64,000 bases of DNA from Lumnitzera littorea (taxonomy: Eukaryota > Streptophyta > Magnoliopsida > Myrtales > Combretaceae): the NCBI GenBank assembly GCA_024138015.1, contig JAMXBB010000003.1, forward strand, positions 10,246,742 through 10,310,741, given 5' to 3'. This document shows positions 12,001 through 24,630 of the stretch, one piece after another (position 1 is the first letter of the stretch; the number at the start of each line of letters is the position of its first letter). A model generated the notes under the pieces. It saw nothing but the letters and a program-made list of their open reading frames with translations. It was not told the origin of the DNA and searched no databases. The translations under genes and the position numbers were made by a program.

Positions 12001-15000
12001 CTGTCTCAACTCTACTAAAGAACAGATTGCTCATTGACTCATTTGCTTTCAGCCCTCAAAAGTCATAAAAATTATCCAACACATCTTTGACTAACTTAAT
12101 AGTTTGTGCAACTCCATTTTTTTCTTCATGAGACACGTCAAGATTTCACCAAAGGTACTTCCTATCCCTTCCATAGAACATATCCCTCATTAACAAAGTG
12201 TTGACAATAAACAATTGTAACCACAATCAAATTTACTCAAGACATATTCAATTAGACTTTGATTTGCTATCATCAATGGAGAAAGATATTTTTTGCCATG
12301 CTTTTAATATAAGTTTAGTAAAGAAGACTCTCCTAATATCTTCCATATTAGGAAACAAAAAGGAACTACACATTATATTGTTATTTTTAATTTTATGCAT
12401 CTTTACAATATATTGTCGGATTAATTCTATCTCTTATTGATGGATAATTAAGAATGAAAAGGTTGTGTAGCTAGTGTTTACATAACAATAATAAACAAGC
12501 CGAATATTATTAAGAAAATTATACTTCTGAAAAGATTGGAAGATTCTTTGTCAACAGTCTTCAGAGATTAGAGGGTTCTCTCTAATAAGTCCAACCATAA
12601 AGGAAGGGACTAAACAAACTGAAACACATTCCAAAAATTGATTTCCCAGTAAATTGAACATTTAGATCCATAACTTCTACACATAAGATTTTGGTGTTAG
12701 AGCCAACATGGGCTAATGTAGGATTTGGGAAGATAACCTTGTAATTTTCCTTGAATAATATTCCATTGATAGTGCAAAGGAAACTGAGGAAAGACATATT
12801 GTAACCACTCCTGTGGTGGATATGGCATACCGAATTGGAAAAATTAAGGCTCTTATTTGTGTGAGTCATTTAGACAGAGGAGAGAGCACTGCTGGTGGCA
12901 GCAGCACCAGCTGGCATGCAGTTGGCAACATGCACGAGGTAAACCCTGATGAGGTATATGGTGCTCAGTGATTTGTTAATGATTCCCTAACTACCTCATT
13001 TTGGCCTCAGTTATGCTACATATTGCGGATACTTGAGTTTACCAGATGTTTGTAAGTTTTTGGAGGGCAAATCAAGTGTTCTTACCTGTAATACAGAAGG
13101 GAAAGCTAAGAATTTAATGTAAAGTTCGTTGAGACTTAGAAAAGAAATGAGTAGGACTTGAAGTAAGTGACCTGAATACAAAGAAAAGAAGTATAAGTGT
13201 GCATTATTGCACCAACCTTTCATGACCATTAAAACTTAAGGAAGATGCATTTATAGGCCCGTGGACAAAAGTTATCCTCTCCATATACAGCTGGTTTCAG
13301 AGTATGTGTGTCTAAAAAAGGATGTAAGGTAATTGGAAGGAGATACAAAGCAAGAATAGAAAATGATTGACAGTGCTATATGATTAATTAGGTAGTATAT
13401 AGTGGAGCTGTGGCGGTTCAAAAAATACTTAATTACTTTCATCTGGATAAACATAGTTTGGACCTCCCTTATCTAGGTTGGTTTTTCCATTCACCATTCT
13501 ATGCATATGTGGATATGTTTTTTGTTTGCTTACTAAGAAGTAGGTGGTTGATGGTTTTTTGTCCATTCCATTTTCTAAGTTAAGAATCTGATTTCATTTC
13601 TCTCTCTTTACCATGTAAAATTGTCCAGCTATCCTCGCACAGAAAGCACAGCATACCCTTCTTCATTTGACTTCAAAAGTATTCTATCAGAGCATGCAAA
13701 ACACCTCATATGGGGTAATCATGCAGCAAAGCTACTTTCTGATGGTTTTGAGAAGCCACGGTTGGGAACGGATGCAGGAGATCATCCTCCCATAACTCCT
13801 GTGCAGTTGGCAACTGAGGATATGTTAGGAAATGATGCTTGGAGGCTATACCAGTATGTTTGCCAACATTTTTTAGGGAGTGTTTCTCCAGACTGCAAAT
13901 ATGTTAGGTAAAATCTTTGTCCCTGGGGGTGTTAATCCTATGCTTCTACTGGTCCTTTCTGGTAGGTGATCACTTACACTCATCTTGGCGTTGCAAGTAA
14001 TCTCTCATTCTAACAGTGCCAAATTCAGGAATATTGCTTTATATATTTTCTAAGATGGAATTGTAAGCATGGAATATCCTCACCACTGTCTGAAATTTCC
14101 TTGGTTCCATTTAGTTCTCTTCCATTTTGCTAGCCATGCGTTTGTACTCAAGTGTAATTTTGTTTGGTTATATTCACCGCATTATGTATGTGGATTGAAT
14201 CCCTGACTTTGTTGTTTTACACTGAACTTTGCTTATCATTGATCCTGAAATAGTGGAAGCTCATTAATTTTCTATAATCAGAGTCTGCAATTTGCTTGCC
14301 TTCTTCAAGTATTTTTCTTGGTTTGAGAATATTAGATTAACTGTATGGTGGACTGTTGGTGTGATCTTTCTATAATCTAGAAAACAGGCTTAGTGTGGTT
14401 TCACTTTATAGTCAGTTGGACATTGTGATTATACATTACAGTTTAAACCATACTTTGAGCCTCTTATTTGTTGTTGTCCCATTATTGAGTTCTGCTGGTG
14501 CATAATCTCTACATTTGAGTTGTCTTTGCTGAGTCCTTTTGGTTCTTATTGATGTGATTCTTGTGGTTTTTGACTTCTAGTAAGTATATGCTTGCTTCTT
14601 TTATGTATTCAAAATAATTGATTGGGCAAAATTTTCATGCCTTATATCTTACGTTGGAACGACAGAACAAAGGTAGAATTTTCAATTGGTGGGGAGCTAT
14701 TCCACTGTACTGGCCAGAATGTTACTGTCAGTGGATTCACATCAATCATGCCATGGTTATCAGTGAATGAGAGAAGTCTCCCACACTTCACGAAAGGGGA
14801 GAAGCTGGAAGTTTCCAAGGTGGAGCTCTATGAGGTAAACAATAGAGTTAATATTCTGTAGCTCTATTATTTGAACTAGGCTTGTATTTGTTTGTTCCAA
14901 GGGAGGTTTGTTTTACGTTTTATTGGAGTTATGTTGTATTCAGCAATTTTACTTTCTGGAAAATTAACGGTTGTCAAATAATAAACCATAATTTGAATCT

Positions 15001-18000
15001 CCTTAATTCTCTTAAGAAAAATCTCCATTTCTAGGAGTTCGCTCATCCTCTGCTCCTCTGCTAATTAGTTAATCCTATGTTTGCATATACCCAAACACCA
15101 CATAGATATTTTGTTTATTGGCAAATATTGCTAAATGGAATACAACTGCTCTCTGTGTGCCACCATGATGATGAATATGATTGTGTTGTAACTTTGCATG
15201 ATGGGTATATGTCTGAACTGCAAACTTGGAAAGTTCTGTTTGCCTGTTTCTTTCCCGTCCAACCTCCCCCTCTAGAGGGAATGCAGAGGAAGGGCGAGTA
15301 GTGTCTGAGCTAATGTTAGCTGTTCCCATCATCTAGTTTCATTATTATATTTGGGGTAAATTGCAAATAGATCCCCTTATATTTGCTTCATGTGTGCTTG
15401 GTCTCCTATCTTTGAAGTTGAGCGTTAAGTCCCTTGATCTTTGAAAAATGTTGCTTTTAGATTATATTTTACATTTTTGACCCAGGATAAATTTAAAAAT
15501 AATAAAATTAAAGAAAATACATAAGATCAAGGGCAAAATTGTATATAGGAGTGTAAAGGCACTTTCTTCAAAGATTTATGGGTCTAAATGCTCAATTTCA
15601 AATAGAGGCCTAAGCGCACATGAAGTAAACATGAAGGCCTATACTTGGAATTTTACCTTATATTTGTTGATTGCCCTTGTTCTAGTGATCCCTAAAAGAA
15701 AAAATGAATCATGCTTTTGTTTAGTAATCTTAGAGGGGTGCTTGACCAGACATTGCTAATGGGCTGCCATAATGAAAATACAATGAAGATGGACCTGCAA
15801 TGCCAAAAGGTTTCATCAAATGGATGGATATATGAAATGATGAGCTATAATTATTTTTGTTCTACCTCAGTGAAAATGATCATCTAGGAGTGATAGTAAT
15901 TGAGAAATTGGTGGGTTTCATTTTCCAAAAGTGTAGTAACATCCAGAATATGTGCATACTAATTACTGAAGTATATAGAGAATTAAAGAAGTATAATATG
16001 TGCATACTAATTTGTCAATACCACGTGCATCTTATGCTGTCAAGAAACAATTATAAAAACAGAATGTATTGGAAAACGGATGATTTTGAAGAAAAGTGGG
16101 AAAATAGATAATTTTGGAATCAAAAGCTTACAGTTTACGGTAAATGAAACCTTTTGAACATATGGAAACGTAGATACAAGATGTGCGTGTCCATGGATTA
16201 AAATTGTTCAAAGCAAGGGGGGGGGGGGGGTGGGGGGGTTTACTCTTAAGGAGAAGTGAGTCATTTAATGCATTTCTGTCTAGGGCATTGATAATGGATT
16301 GCATATATGCTGTCCGATCATTGTGTGGATGTGTATATATATGGATGTCAACCGAAAATTGACTAGAAACTATTTCAGCAAATTTGGTGGTAAAGGCCTT
16401 CCATCTTCTGTAGGGGTGTACCACTGCTCCAGGTCATCTCACTGAAAGTGAGCTCATTTCCCTGATGGAGAAGAATGGGATTGGCACAGATGCATCAATA
16501 CCCGTACATATCAACAACATTTGTGAGCGTAACTATGTGCAGGTATGATAACAAATAACGGGGACTTTTAATTGTGTGCCAACTGCCGTCAATGTATAAT
16601 ACTTTCTTGCAAATTAGCTGAAGAGGGCAGGCATTAATTTTAGGTTCAACATGGAAGGAAGTTGGTGCCAACTCCTTTGGGAATTACCTTGGTAAGAGGC
16701 TACCAGTGTATTGATGCAGATCTCTTTCTACCAGACATTCGCGGTTTTATCGAGCAGCAGATTACGCTTGTTGCCAAAGGCCAGGCAGATCATTCTTGTG
16801 TTGTTCAGCATGTGCTGCAGCAGTTTAAACAGAAATTTGCTTATTTTGTTAAGCAGGTAGAAAATTGTTCATTTCCACATTAACTGCACGCTTAAATGGC
16901 TATACTTTACACACACACACACATACATACCAAAAAAAAAAAAAATAAAGAGAAAATCTTTTACCCAAAATGTGCTTAAAAGGCGATATGGTGTGAGTGG
17001 CTTTGATCTCCTTTAGCTAAGTCGACATATAGTCTTTTTGATTTTAATGGTGAACAACACTTCAAATTCAGGCTGTTTGTTATTTGCTCCATGAATGGTT
17101 TCCTATGTCATTTAGCTTCATGAGGATGCTTCATAACATTGTTGAATTGTGATTGGCACTCTGGTTGAAGACTGAATGTGGCTTTTTCTGTCTTGAAAAA
17201 AATCTATTAAAGGGGATGATATTATTTCGACCCGCTGTCCTGGTCTTTTACTTTTAACTGTTTCATTAGATCTACCTCTCCATTATGCTTTGGTGGGTGT
17301 AATGACATAGGTTGAATGTCTTAGCAAATGCAAGAACTAGTAGTTCTGTCTTGGAGCTGCTGAAAATGGAGAGCAAGGGAAGAGAAAAAGATGCACTGAG
17401 TTGCTGGAACATGTATATATGGAGACATGGATAGTGAAGAGGTCTCTGTAACAGATTCAATACAAGTCTTAACTGATCTAGTGGTTTTGTTCCTCACTTG
17501 CAGTTCATACCCACTCTTCGGATTGATGAAATCCTTGGGTTTTTCCCTTTCATGTTTTGCTTACAAAGATGAAAACCTCTCAAGTTCTTAAGTGCAGTTT
17601 TGTTACTAATCAATATTTGTGAAAAATGTGGACATAGGCCCTAAAGTGACATTATTTGTGGCTTGCTTTTGGTTCAGATTGCAAACATGGATGCATTGTT
17701 TGAAGCAGAATTTTCACCACTGGCTGACTCTGGACGTACTCTTAGTAAATGTGGCAAATGCCTACGGTACATGAAATATATTTCTGCACAGCCATCACGC
17801 TTATACTGCAATACCTGCGAGGAGGTCTATCATCTTCCTCAGAAGGGTTCAATTAAGGTGATATTTCTTTGATTTTGTTGATTGTGTGATTTGGATACAT
17901 ATTTTATGTGTCAGTGGGAGTCCGGTTTTGCATGGTCATAATTCATTATGTTGGTTACTAATTGTTTAATGAAGCATCATTTCTATTGATTTCCTTCAGT

Positions 18001-18689
18001 GCATGTGATTGCTAAATTCGTCTACCATTTCTGTAATTGCATTGTTGCAGCTGTACAAGGAGTTGACCTGTCCCTTGGACAACTTTGAATTGTTACTGTT
18101 CTCCATGCCCGGTCCAGAGGGTAAGTCATTCCCCCTGTGCCCGTATTGCTATAATAGTCCACCTTTTGAAGGTATAGATGCATTCTTTGGGGCCGTTAAG
18201 ACTAATGCATCTGGAAAACCTGGGAAAGGAGCTGGCATGCCATGCTTTTCTTGTCCTCATCCCACTTGCCGCCATTCACTTGTTGCCCAAGGAGTTTGTG
18301 CTTGCCCCGAATGTAATGGGACACTCGTGTTAGACCCTGTAAGTGCACCAAACTGGAAGCTTTTCTGCAGCATGTGCAATTGCCTTGTTTTTCTCCCTCA
18401 AGGTGCTCATAACATCTGCACTACTAGTGATAAGTGTTCCGAGTGCGACTCTAAAATAATAGAAGTGGACTTCAACAAGAAAAACACTCCATTGGAGGAT
18501 GGAGCTACTTTGCATAGAGGTTGCATTCTGTGTGATGATTTGCTTCATTCATTATTGGTAGTGAAGCATGGAAAATCATTTTCTAGAAGGGGTTTTAGGG
18601 GCAGGGGAAGAGGATCTGGAAGGGGTGGCAGAAGTGGACGTGGTGGTGGAAAATTAATAGATCCTAAGATGAGTTTCCGAGGATTCTAA
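9039..18689 (+). CDS. TOP3B: DNA topoisomerase III-beta, C-terminal two thirds (nine exons)
   Basis: Type IA topoisomerase that cuts and passes single strands of DNA, and RNA in studied homologues. Exons chosen by frame continuity and GT-AG sites: 9039-9201, 9313-9432, 10061-10140, 13629-13907, 14666-14834, 16414-16542, 16644-16856, 17678-17857, 18051-18689 (TAA). They encode 656 residues. The first exon opens with 'YGPCQTPTLGFCV'. The catalytic tyrosine is in 'SYPRTES', whose Ser codon is split between exons 3 and 4. 'DAGDHPPITP', 'HGRKLVPTPLGI' and 'GIGTDASIPVHI' are family hallmarks. The tail has many Cys pairs (CGKC, CNTC, CPYC, CPEC, CSMC, CSEC, CILC) and ends in an RGG-type box (RGFRGRGRG and on). 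About 205 N-terminal residues with the TOPRIM fold are missing, presumably left of the window. No frame break is seen in the exons. Confidence 0.95.
10320..10920 (+). pseudogene. LINE ORF2 fragment (end of endonuclease to start of RT) in TOP3B intron
   Basis: Translation gives 'LDRALVIDVWAATFPHTE' (endonuclease C-terminus of plant LINEs), a short insertion with two stops, 'HSPLVINVHLE', then 'FFTFWCKHPKIWEIVADTW' and 'VKWVSLGNRNSYCFFHTLK', which corresponds to the VKW..LGD.N..FFH motif just before the reverse transcriptase domain. Stops and one shift break the frame. It lies in the 3.5-kb intron between exons 3 and 4. Confidence 0.8.
10957..12190 (-). pseudogene. LINE ORF2 fragment (RT C-terminus to zinc-binding RT tail), opposite strand
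   Basis: On the minus strand, in the expected order from high to low: 'GLKANESMSNLFFSRVETD' with 'LLGFSIGALPIHYL' near 12000, 'KFKYVLWNGND' with 'KAKVPWVDVCIAKVKGG' near 11680, 'WRKILQSREIALQPLRWEV' with 'GDGKAISLWYDPWHP' near 11400, and the zf-RVT segment 'WGIINTNHCYLCDSEEEPH' near 11010. Stops are frequent. It is head-on with the + strand LINE piece at 10320-10920, with the breakpoint between about 10880 and 10960. Confidence 0.85.
12191..13628. other. Remaining TOP3B intron sequence before the catalytic-Tyr exon
   Basis: No coding or transposon domain is recognised. The segment ends at the acceptor TTGTCCAG before the exon that starts with the catalytic tyrosine region. A GCTGCTG/GCAGCAGC-type short stretch lies near 12890-12910. 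Confidence 0.4.
15354..15657. mobile_element. 304-bp MITE with about 95-bp inverted ends and 9-bp target duplication
   Basis: The element begins GGGTAAATTGC and ends GGAATTTTACC. The left end and the reverse complement of the right end stay alignable for roughly 95 bp (shared CTTCATGTG-GCTTAG/G, TTGA-ATTGAGC and ATCTTTGAA blocks). It is flanked on both sides by the identical 9-mer TTATATTTG (15345-15353 and 15658-15666). A 9-bp duplication with long terminal inverted repeats is typical of Mutator-like non-autonomous elements. It carries no ORF and sits in the TOP3B intron between exons 5 and 6. Related half-elements are at about 23755-23892 and 57484-57600. Confidence 0.85.
16217..16238. repeat. 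Poly-G tract (14 G, T, 7 G) in a TOP3B intron
   Basis: A single run of 14 G is followed by T and 7 G. On the other strand it gives a Pro-rich frame, which is not a gene. Such a tract can form quadruplex structure and is prone to length error in sequencing. Confidence 0.8.
16908..16930. repeat. (CA)n microsatellite followed by an A run
   Basis: An ACACAC run then ACATACATAC and a poly-A tract lie just after the donor of TOP3B exon 7. No function is implied. Confidence 0.8.
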
Positions 18690-19945
18690 GGTCCAGCAAT
18701 GTCGAATCTTGTTGCATGCTTTCTTTGTTTGATAGGGTTTGGATATTGTTTTGAAATCGTGATCTTCCCAAAATTATCTAATACTTTCTTCTACTTAAAT
18801 TGAAATTAAGGTTTATGTTGATTTCCAGAATCTTATTCTAATATGTAGTGGGAATTCTCTTCTACCATATTAGGAGAGCGACATCACGTTCTTAATATTA
18901 ATCAACGGCATCTTAAACGCATACGGAGTTTAATCATTGTATGGCAGCCTACAAATTACGTCATACGTGCTGGAGAATCAACTTGATTTAATGTTGGGAT
19001 GCTCAATAATGGAAACAATATACTTTCTAAGAAGATCATAGAAAAATATTGGCAGGAGAAGCATTACATGAGTTTTATGGAGAGTTCCAAGGAGATGAAA
19101 AAAATTTTCTTTCTTTTTTTTTTTTTTTTCCTCTGGCCAAAGAATAAAATAAAATTTCGGAATCTTAGTAGTTGATTATATGACGCTTGAGGTTCTCAAT
19201 CATGAGAAAAAAATACAATTAAGGGCATTGTTATCCGATAACGGAAGAATTTTCTTCATTTCATCAAACAAAATTTGAGCAAAGATCGAAATTGGATTAC
19301 GAGTGTTTTTGACAATTCTATGAGAGATGGTTTATATTTATGAAGCATGAGCCATGGGCTTTCTGAAGGGATTTTAGCAGAGAATTGACTTCTGGATCTA
19401 AAGTCATCTGTGATGGACACCGTGAAGTGAACAATATTTTGCTGTGGATTAGACCTAGAGGTCCGGATTTGTGAATCATGGCCTTGAATGGTAGCTTTGA
19501 TCCGTTGGGTTTGGTGATTCGGTACGGTTCAATGTGTTTAACCTATTGATCTGATGGGTTAGTTTGAGTCGAAGGAATCAGTGGTTCAATTTGTTGGTTT
19601 CAATCTAAAAATAAAAAAAAAAATAAAGTTTTTGATAAATTAAATTTAAGTATTCTCTCTAATTAAAATATAAAATAAAATTAAATATATATTATTATTC
19701 ATATTTATAAATTAATATTGAGACTAAATAATAAATATAAGTTTATAAAAAAATTTATTAAAACCTATATATTTTAATATTGTTAAAAATAAATAGTTAT
19801 GGTGTAAAATATATTATTTTAATTACTAAAGAGTTTCTCACCAAAAAAAACAAAAAATCATCAAAAGAGTTCGAAGTATAAAATATCACAAGTTTTATAT
19901 AATTTTGTTTAATTTTTGAAAAAGAAATTACTTTTGTAAATAATA
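18690..19945. other. TOP3B 3' flank and AT-rich intergenic sequence
   Basis: The first few hundred bases after the TOP3B stop are presumably 3' UTR, though no canonical AATAAA is placed well. From about 19590 to 19945 the sequence becomes almost pure A/T. No ORF with recognisable content is seen. Confidence 0.5.
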
Positions 19946-22879
19946 TGTTACGCCTCGAACTTGTAGAGTCGCAACAGTCTCGCCGTATAAACCATTTTAT
20001 GATAGTAACTGGCCTCACAGTGCCTACCATAGACATAATCTACACAAGGCGTCGACGACTCATCGCTTTGAAGTAAACAGTTCGATTAATAATTATACTA
20101 CAATTATGATAAATATTACAAATTTCTATTAACATAGATAATTACAAATAAGTCCACAGAGTTTTTCAGGAAGTTATACATAATCACCACAGTTTATTAA
20201 TTTACAGAATAACTATCAGTCTTTAACACTTAACTACAAGGTCAGTCTAGTTACACTTTATACTATGTAACTTGATCCTTACACTCTTGGCTTCAAAAAG
20301 GACTAACCTCTAGGTAATTGTAGGGCGGCATATTACTTGTAGTGATCACAAATCAGAACCTGCAAAAGGATCTATAAGGGTACGAGCAACTACAGCTCAG
20401 TAAGTTGAATTTGAGATTCATGAATGCATACAAGCACAAACAGGATTATTAAACAATTATTTTCATGCAATGCATCAATCAAGTGTCATCGCACAACGTA
20501 ATCCGGTTCGTTGTGAAATCAGAGAAATTTCACCCGCTCCAATCCAGGTTGAGGAGTTCCATGTTATGCAGTAGCTCACAACCAAACCCAGGCTTATGCA
20601 ATGGAGACCTCGCTCCTCCCGCGACTATCTTCGAACCATTGACTTCGCTCCCGCCGCGACCTCCTCTCCTGTCACTTAGTTCGACTGAGGATGAAGAAGG
20701 GACCATTTTGCAATCCTACGCTATCCCTTTCGAAGGGGTCGGTATTTGGTTGGAGAGTCCTATGATCCCCTAATGGGTTGCAATGCACGACATTTTTGAT
20801 TATTAGGGTCGACTAAGATTAAATTCCGGTTAAGGTGTTCAAACAAGTTCATACCAATTTAATCAGTCACAAAATCATTCACAGTACAAATTCTAGCACG
20901 AATTTAGATACATCAAACACATGCGCAAACTACTTACAATCACAAGCATATATAAGCCTAAGTCTCCGAGCACTACAAAACTAGTACTCTATTACAATAA
21001 GTAATAACCTAACTTACTTGAATTTGCTCGATCGCTCGATTCTTTAGTCGCGAGCTGATTTATTTTTGGGTGTCCTATAATACAAATATGTCCTTTTAGT
21101 ACGTATATTTTATGGATTCTTATTCTAATTCATAATGTAACTTATTTTCCTCATGTATATCTATAACGTATTAATGATTCGTTGTACTCTATTTCGGGGT
21201 TCGGCTCCTAAACTAGATTTTAGTTTTAATTCCTAAGTCTTAATTAGGCTCGAATCCCAATGTGACAATAATCACATTATGCTCGGGTATTCAAATATCC
21301 CATTGGGTCGTAATTTTGGTATTCTAAACTATTCGGTACACGTTAACCTTAATTGAGGTATCGGATTTATTCCCGATATGTAAAAATCTTACATTTCGAG
21401 ATATTTACTTAAAATTAAATATTATTTCAGATTTATTATTTTTCTGATTTCTATTATATTATTATCTAAATAACCTTATTTTTTTAGATTTATTAATTTA
21501 CACTTTCACATATTACTAATTTATTATATTACTTACCTAATTTCCCTAATTAATCATAGTTAGTACCCAAAGGCTAGGATTAGGGTTCCATTGTAGAGAT
21601 TAACATCCCTAAACATGTAATTAATATCCCAATCAATAATTAACATCCTAATCACCTAATTAATCTTAAATCATCCAATTTTACCATCATTTTAGGGCTA
21701 AAAATTAACTTAAAAATTTCGAAAATTAATTTTAAAAAAATGGCTTTATAGTACTGTTTTACATCATATGAGAATCCTATAGAAAAAAATTTGAGCTCCA
21801 AACTACACTCCTAAGTCTATTTATTTTTCGGTTTAATCATGCTCGGTTTTGAACAATTTGTTAAGGAACCTATATTTCCAGACATAATTAAACTAAATCA
21901 ATATTTTTCCCTAAATCTACATACAATAAAACTTCAGAATAACAAGTTTCATAATTTTTTGGGCAAAATAACTAATTTTACAAAATTATACAAAAATCGG
22001 GGTGAATAAATGACTAACTGGTTCGAAGCTTTTTGGTCGTCCAAACCCAGTCCAATGTTGTCGTCCGGTCCAGGCGGTGGTTCTAGCATAGGGTGGTGGT
22101 GGTGGTTCGGTCCCAGGTGGTGGTGGTGGTTCGATCCCAGGTGGTGGTGGGTGGTGGTTTTAGTTCACTTGGCTAATTTGCACAATTTTTTTTTTCTGGA
22201 TTTTTTCTGGATTTTTTCAGTGTTTCGATTTTTCTTAGATCCTAAATTGACCAAATGACTTCTGGAAATTTTTTCCTTATTTATAGACAATTGTAGTAAT
22301 TAATATGCATTAATTTGATAAGACTTTGCCCAAATTCCTTGATTTTTGGCTTTTTGTTTGTCTAATTCTCATTGGATAATTTTTCTTTTTCTGATTTGAA
22401 CCTGCCACGACCTGATCTTGCTTCAGTGTATCCTCTTCTGATTTTTTTTCTGATTTTTCCATAATTATTTTATATTTTTCTTTAATTATTTGCTTAGTTT
22501 TCGGCCAATTTAGGTAATTACGCGTATTTTTATCTACACGTAAATACATATGGGATACACGTGAACATTCATAAATATTATTTTAGTCATTCTAAAATTT
22601 TTAGTATACATATAATCTATCTCTAGTAATTTATTAGTTATTATATTACACTTTTTGCTTTTTCGGTAATTAGCAATTATTATGCTTAAAATTTGAAAAT
22701 TTTATAGTCTCCTATTTTATTACTTATTTTCTTAAATTTAGGTTTACAGGGTCATTTTTACTAATATTTCTCTCAATAGTTTATAATTTGGTTTTTGATC
22801 GGATCCTTTAGCCGATCACTCTAAATTTTGGGTTTTAAACTCAAACCTACGGTTACTTGGCTTGGTTTTAAGGCTTACA
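19946..22879 (-). mobile_element. Complete solo LTR (2934 bp) with 5-bp TSD TAATA, family S copy 1
   Basis: In element orientation (minus) it starts TGTAAGCC and ends GGCGTAACA. It is flanked by the same five bases, TAATA, at 19941-19945 and 22880-22884. No internal coding domain is present, so it is a solo LTR left by recombination of a full element. Two more copies lie at 42680-45361 and 59900-62590 in the opposite orientation. A TGG-repeat region (22090-22160 on +) is shared with copy 2 and makes a meaningless poly-Trp frame. The LTR end sequence and length suit a Ty3/Gypsy element; the exact lineage is not determined. Confidence 0.9.
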
Positions 22880-22884
22880 TAATA

Positions 22885-24178
22885 TATTTTAATAATTTAT
22901 AAAAATGCAAGTGTATTTATAATTTAATACTATTAAAAATCATCAGAAATATATTTATGACATATATAAAATGGTGAGTATATTATAAATATTAGACATG
23001 TTATTTTCTATATAATATCAGTTTAACTCCTACATGGATTATATTATTTTTTGAAATTTTTTTTAAAGTAATAAAAAAGTACCGTGAGCATTACTTGTCA
23101 TAAATCAAGTTTTACATTGATTATATTAGTAAGTTTTTCTTGAAATGTTGTCTATAAAAAGAACATCCTTGAGATGTTACCTATAAAAAGAGCTTTACTT
23201 ACTTAGTTCACTAATTGTGGATATAAAATAATAATTATCTATTATTGAAGATACAAATTATTAATATTGTGTTCAACAATTAATATGGTACGAATTATTA
23301 ATCTTAGTACTTAATAATTAATAGAGTGAAATAGTAAAAAAATTAAAATTTTGTGATTTATTAGTGATTTTTTTTTTCAAATAAAAAATAAAGATAAAAG
23401 AATATTTTTTTCTCAATTGTAAAAAAAAAAGAAAAAATTAGATAGTTCAAGAGCCGAAAACCGACCTATCAAACTGTCTGATCGAATGAATCGGCCCAAA
23501 ATTGACTTAAGTTAGGCTACCCTCAATTCAAGTGAGATTAGGCCCTTGATCTGATGGATCTAAGCTAGGTTTGACTTGATCCTAAGTCTACCGTGGATTG
23601 AGCAAAAGTAATCGGTTAGATATGGAAAATAGCATTTTAGATATCGTACAAGCTCGTAAGATTGGGGAAAGGGGAGAAAAAACCTTTAAACCCTGTTACT
23701 ATCTTGTCATTGAATAAAATAGAGAATGAGTACTAAAATTAGGGGGAAAAAAAAAAGATAAAATCAAAGGCAAAATGATGGTGTAGGAGTCCTAAAGGAC
23801 ATTTTCAAAATATAATCTAAACATTCAATTTCAAAGATAGGATTTAAGCATAATAAACATAAACATAGGGGGATGCATTTGCATTTTATCATTTTTCTCT
23901 TATGAGCGAGGTTAATTTTCAACGTGGAAGGAAAATGTTATCACCGGACAATTAGGATTGTACAAACACAACAGCAATAACAAAGATTAACGAGCACAGT
24001 CGCAGGAAGAATAGCATAACAATAGCGCCATGTTAAATTGTAATAGATTTTAAGATAGGTGGGAAAATTAGTTAGCGTCCTATGTACTATAGGGATAAAA
24101 TAAAGTATAAACGAGAGAAAAAACACAAACAAGAAATAAAATTTAACTACAAAAGTACTCTTATCTTCTTCTTTCTAT
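22885..24178. other. AT-rich intergenic stretch with a MITE half-copy
   Basis: Mostly A/T-rich, non-coding. The part at about 23755-23892 matches the right half of the MITE at 15354-15657 (shared blocks around AATTTCAAA-ATAGG, AAGC and the terminal TTTTA-C), without a matching left half. Confidence 0.55.
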
Positions 24179-24630
24179 AGAGACTTGCTATATCAAATAA
24201 GGTTCTTTGTCCCTTGTCCTTATCTTTATTTTTCACCATTAAGAACCTCATAAACAATTATAGCATGGGATTTAGTCGCTTGAAAATGAAACTAAGATTT
24301 GTGACTATTGTTGGGATTTGGTTATAGCAAAAGACATGAACTGTTTCTTTTGGTCTAGCTAGTAGGTTTGGACAATATTAATTTCCCAAATATTGTTTAG
24401 TGTGAAGTCTGGACAAGGCAAAAGTTGTCCATATAAGCTTGTGTCGTCCATTAAAAAAACACATCAATGGTAATTTCTAATCTTCATTGAATATTTTAGC
24501 TGTTCTAATATAATGTTTAAATTCGGTTCAAAATATATGGACAATATATATACAATCATATATGTACATCCTGATAAGGATGGTAGATTGGGTGATTTGA
24601 GATTTGTTGATAATACTTAAAGATATTTCA
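24179..24630. repeat. Duplicated unit A, left block
   Basis: Alignable over its length with 45639-45749 plus 47885-48110 (shared AGACTTGC-ATATCAAATAAG, CTTTTGGTCTAGCTA and TAATTTCTAATCTTCATTG blocks). It is non-coding. It preserves the uninterrupted version of the site into which the LTR at 45750-47884 inserted. Confidence 0.75.

Noticed and set aside
22010..22258. ORF with runs of Trp (+ strand); partner ORF at 43388-43693 on the - strand
   Set aside because: Both come from the same TGG/CCA repeat inside LTR family S, are antisense to the element, and differ in repeat number. No real protein.
19460..23620. Possible hAT-like element around the solo LTR (GGTTCAATTTGTTGG and similar motifs near 19580 and 23450)
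   Set aside because: The two sides do not align convincingly as inverted repeats by eye.
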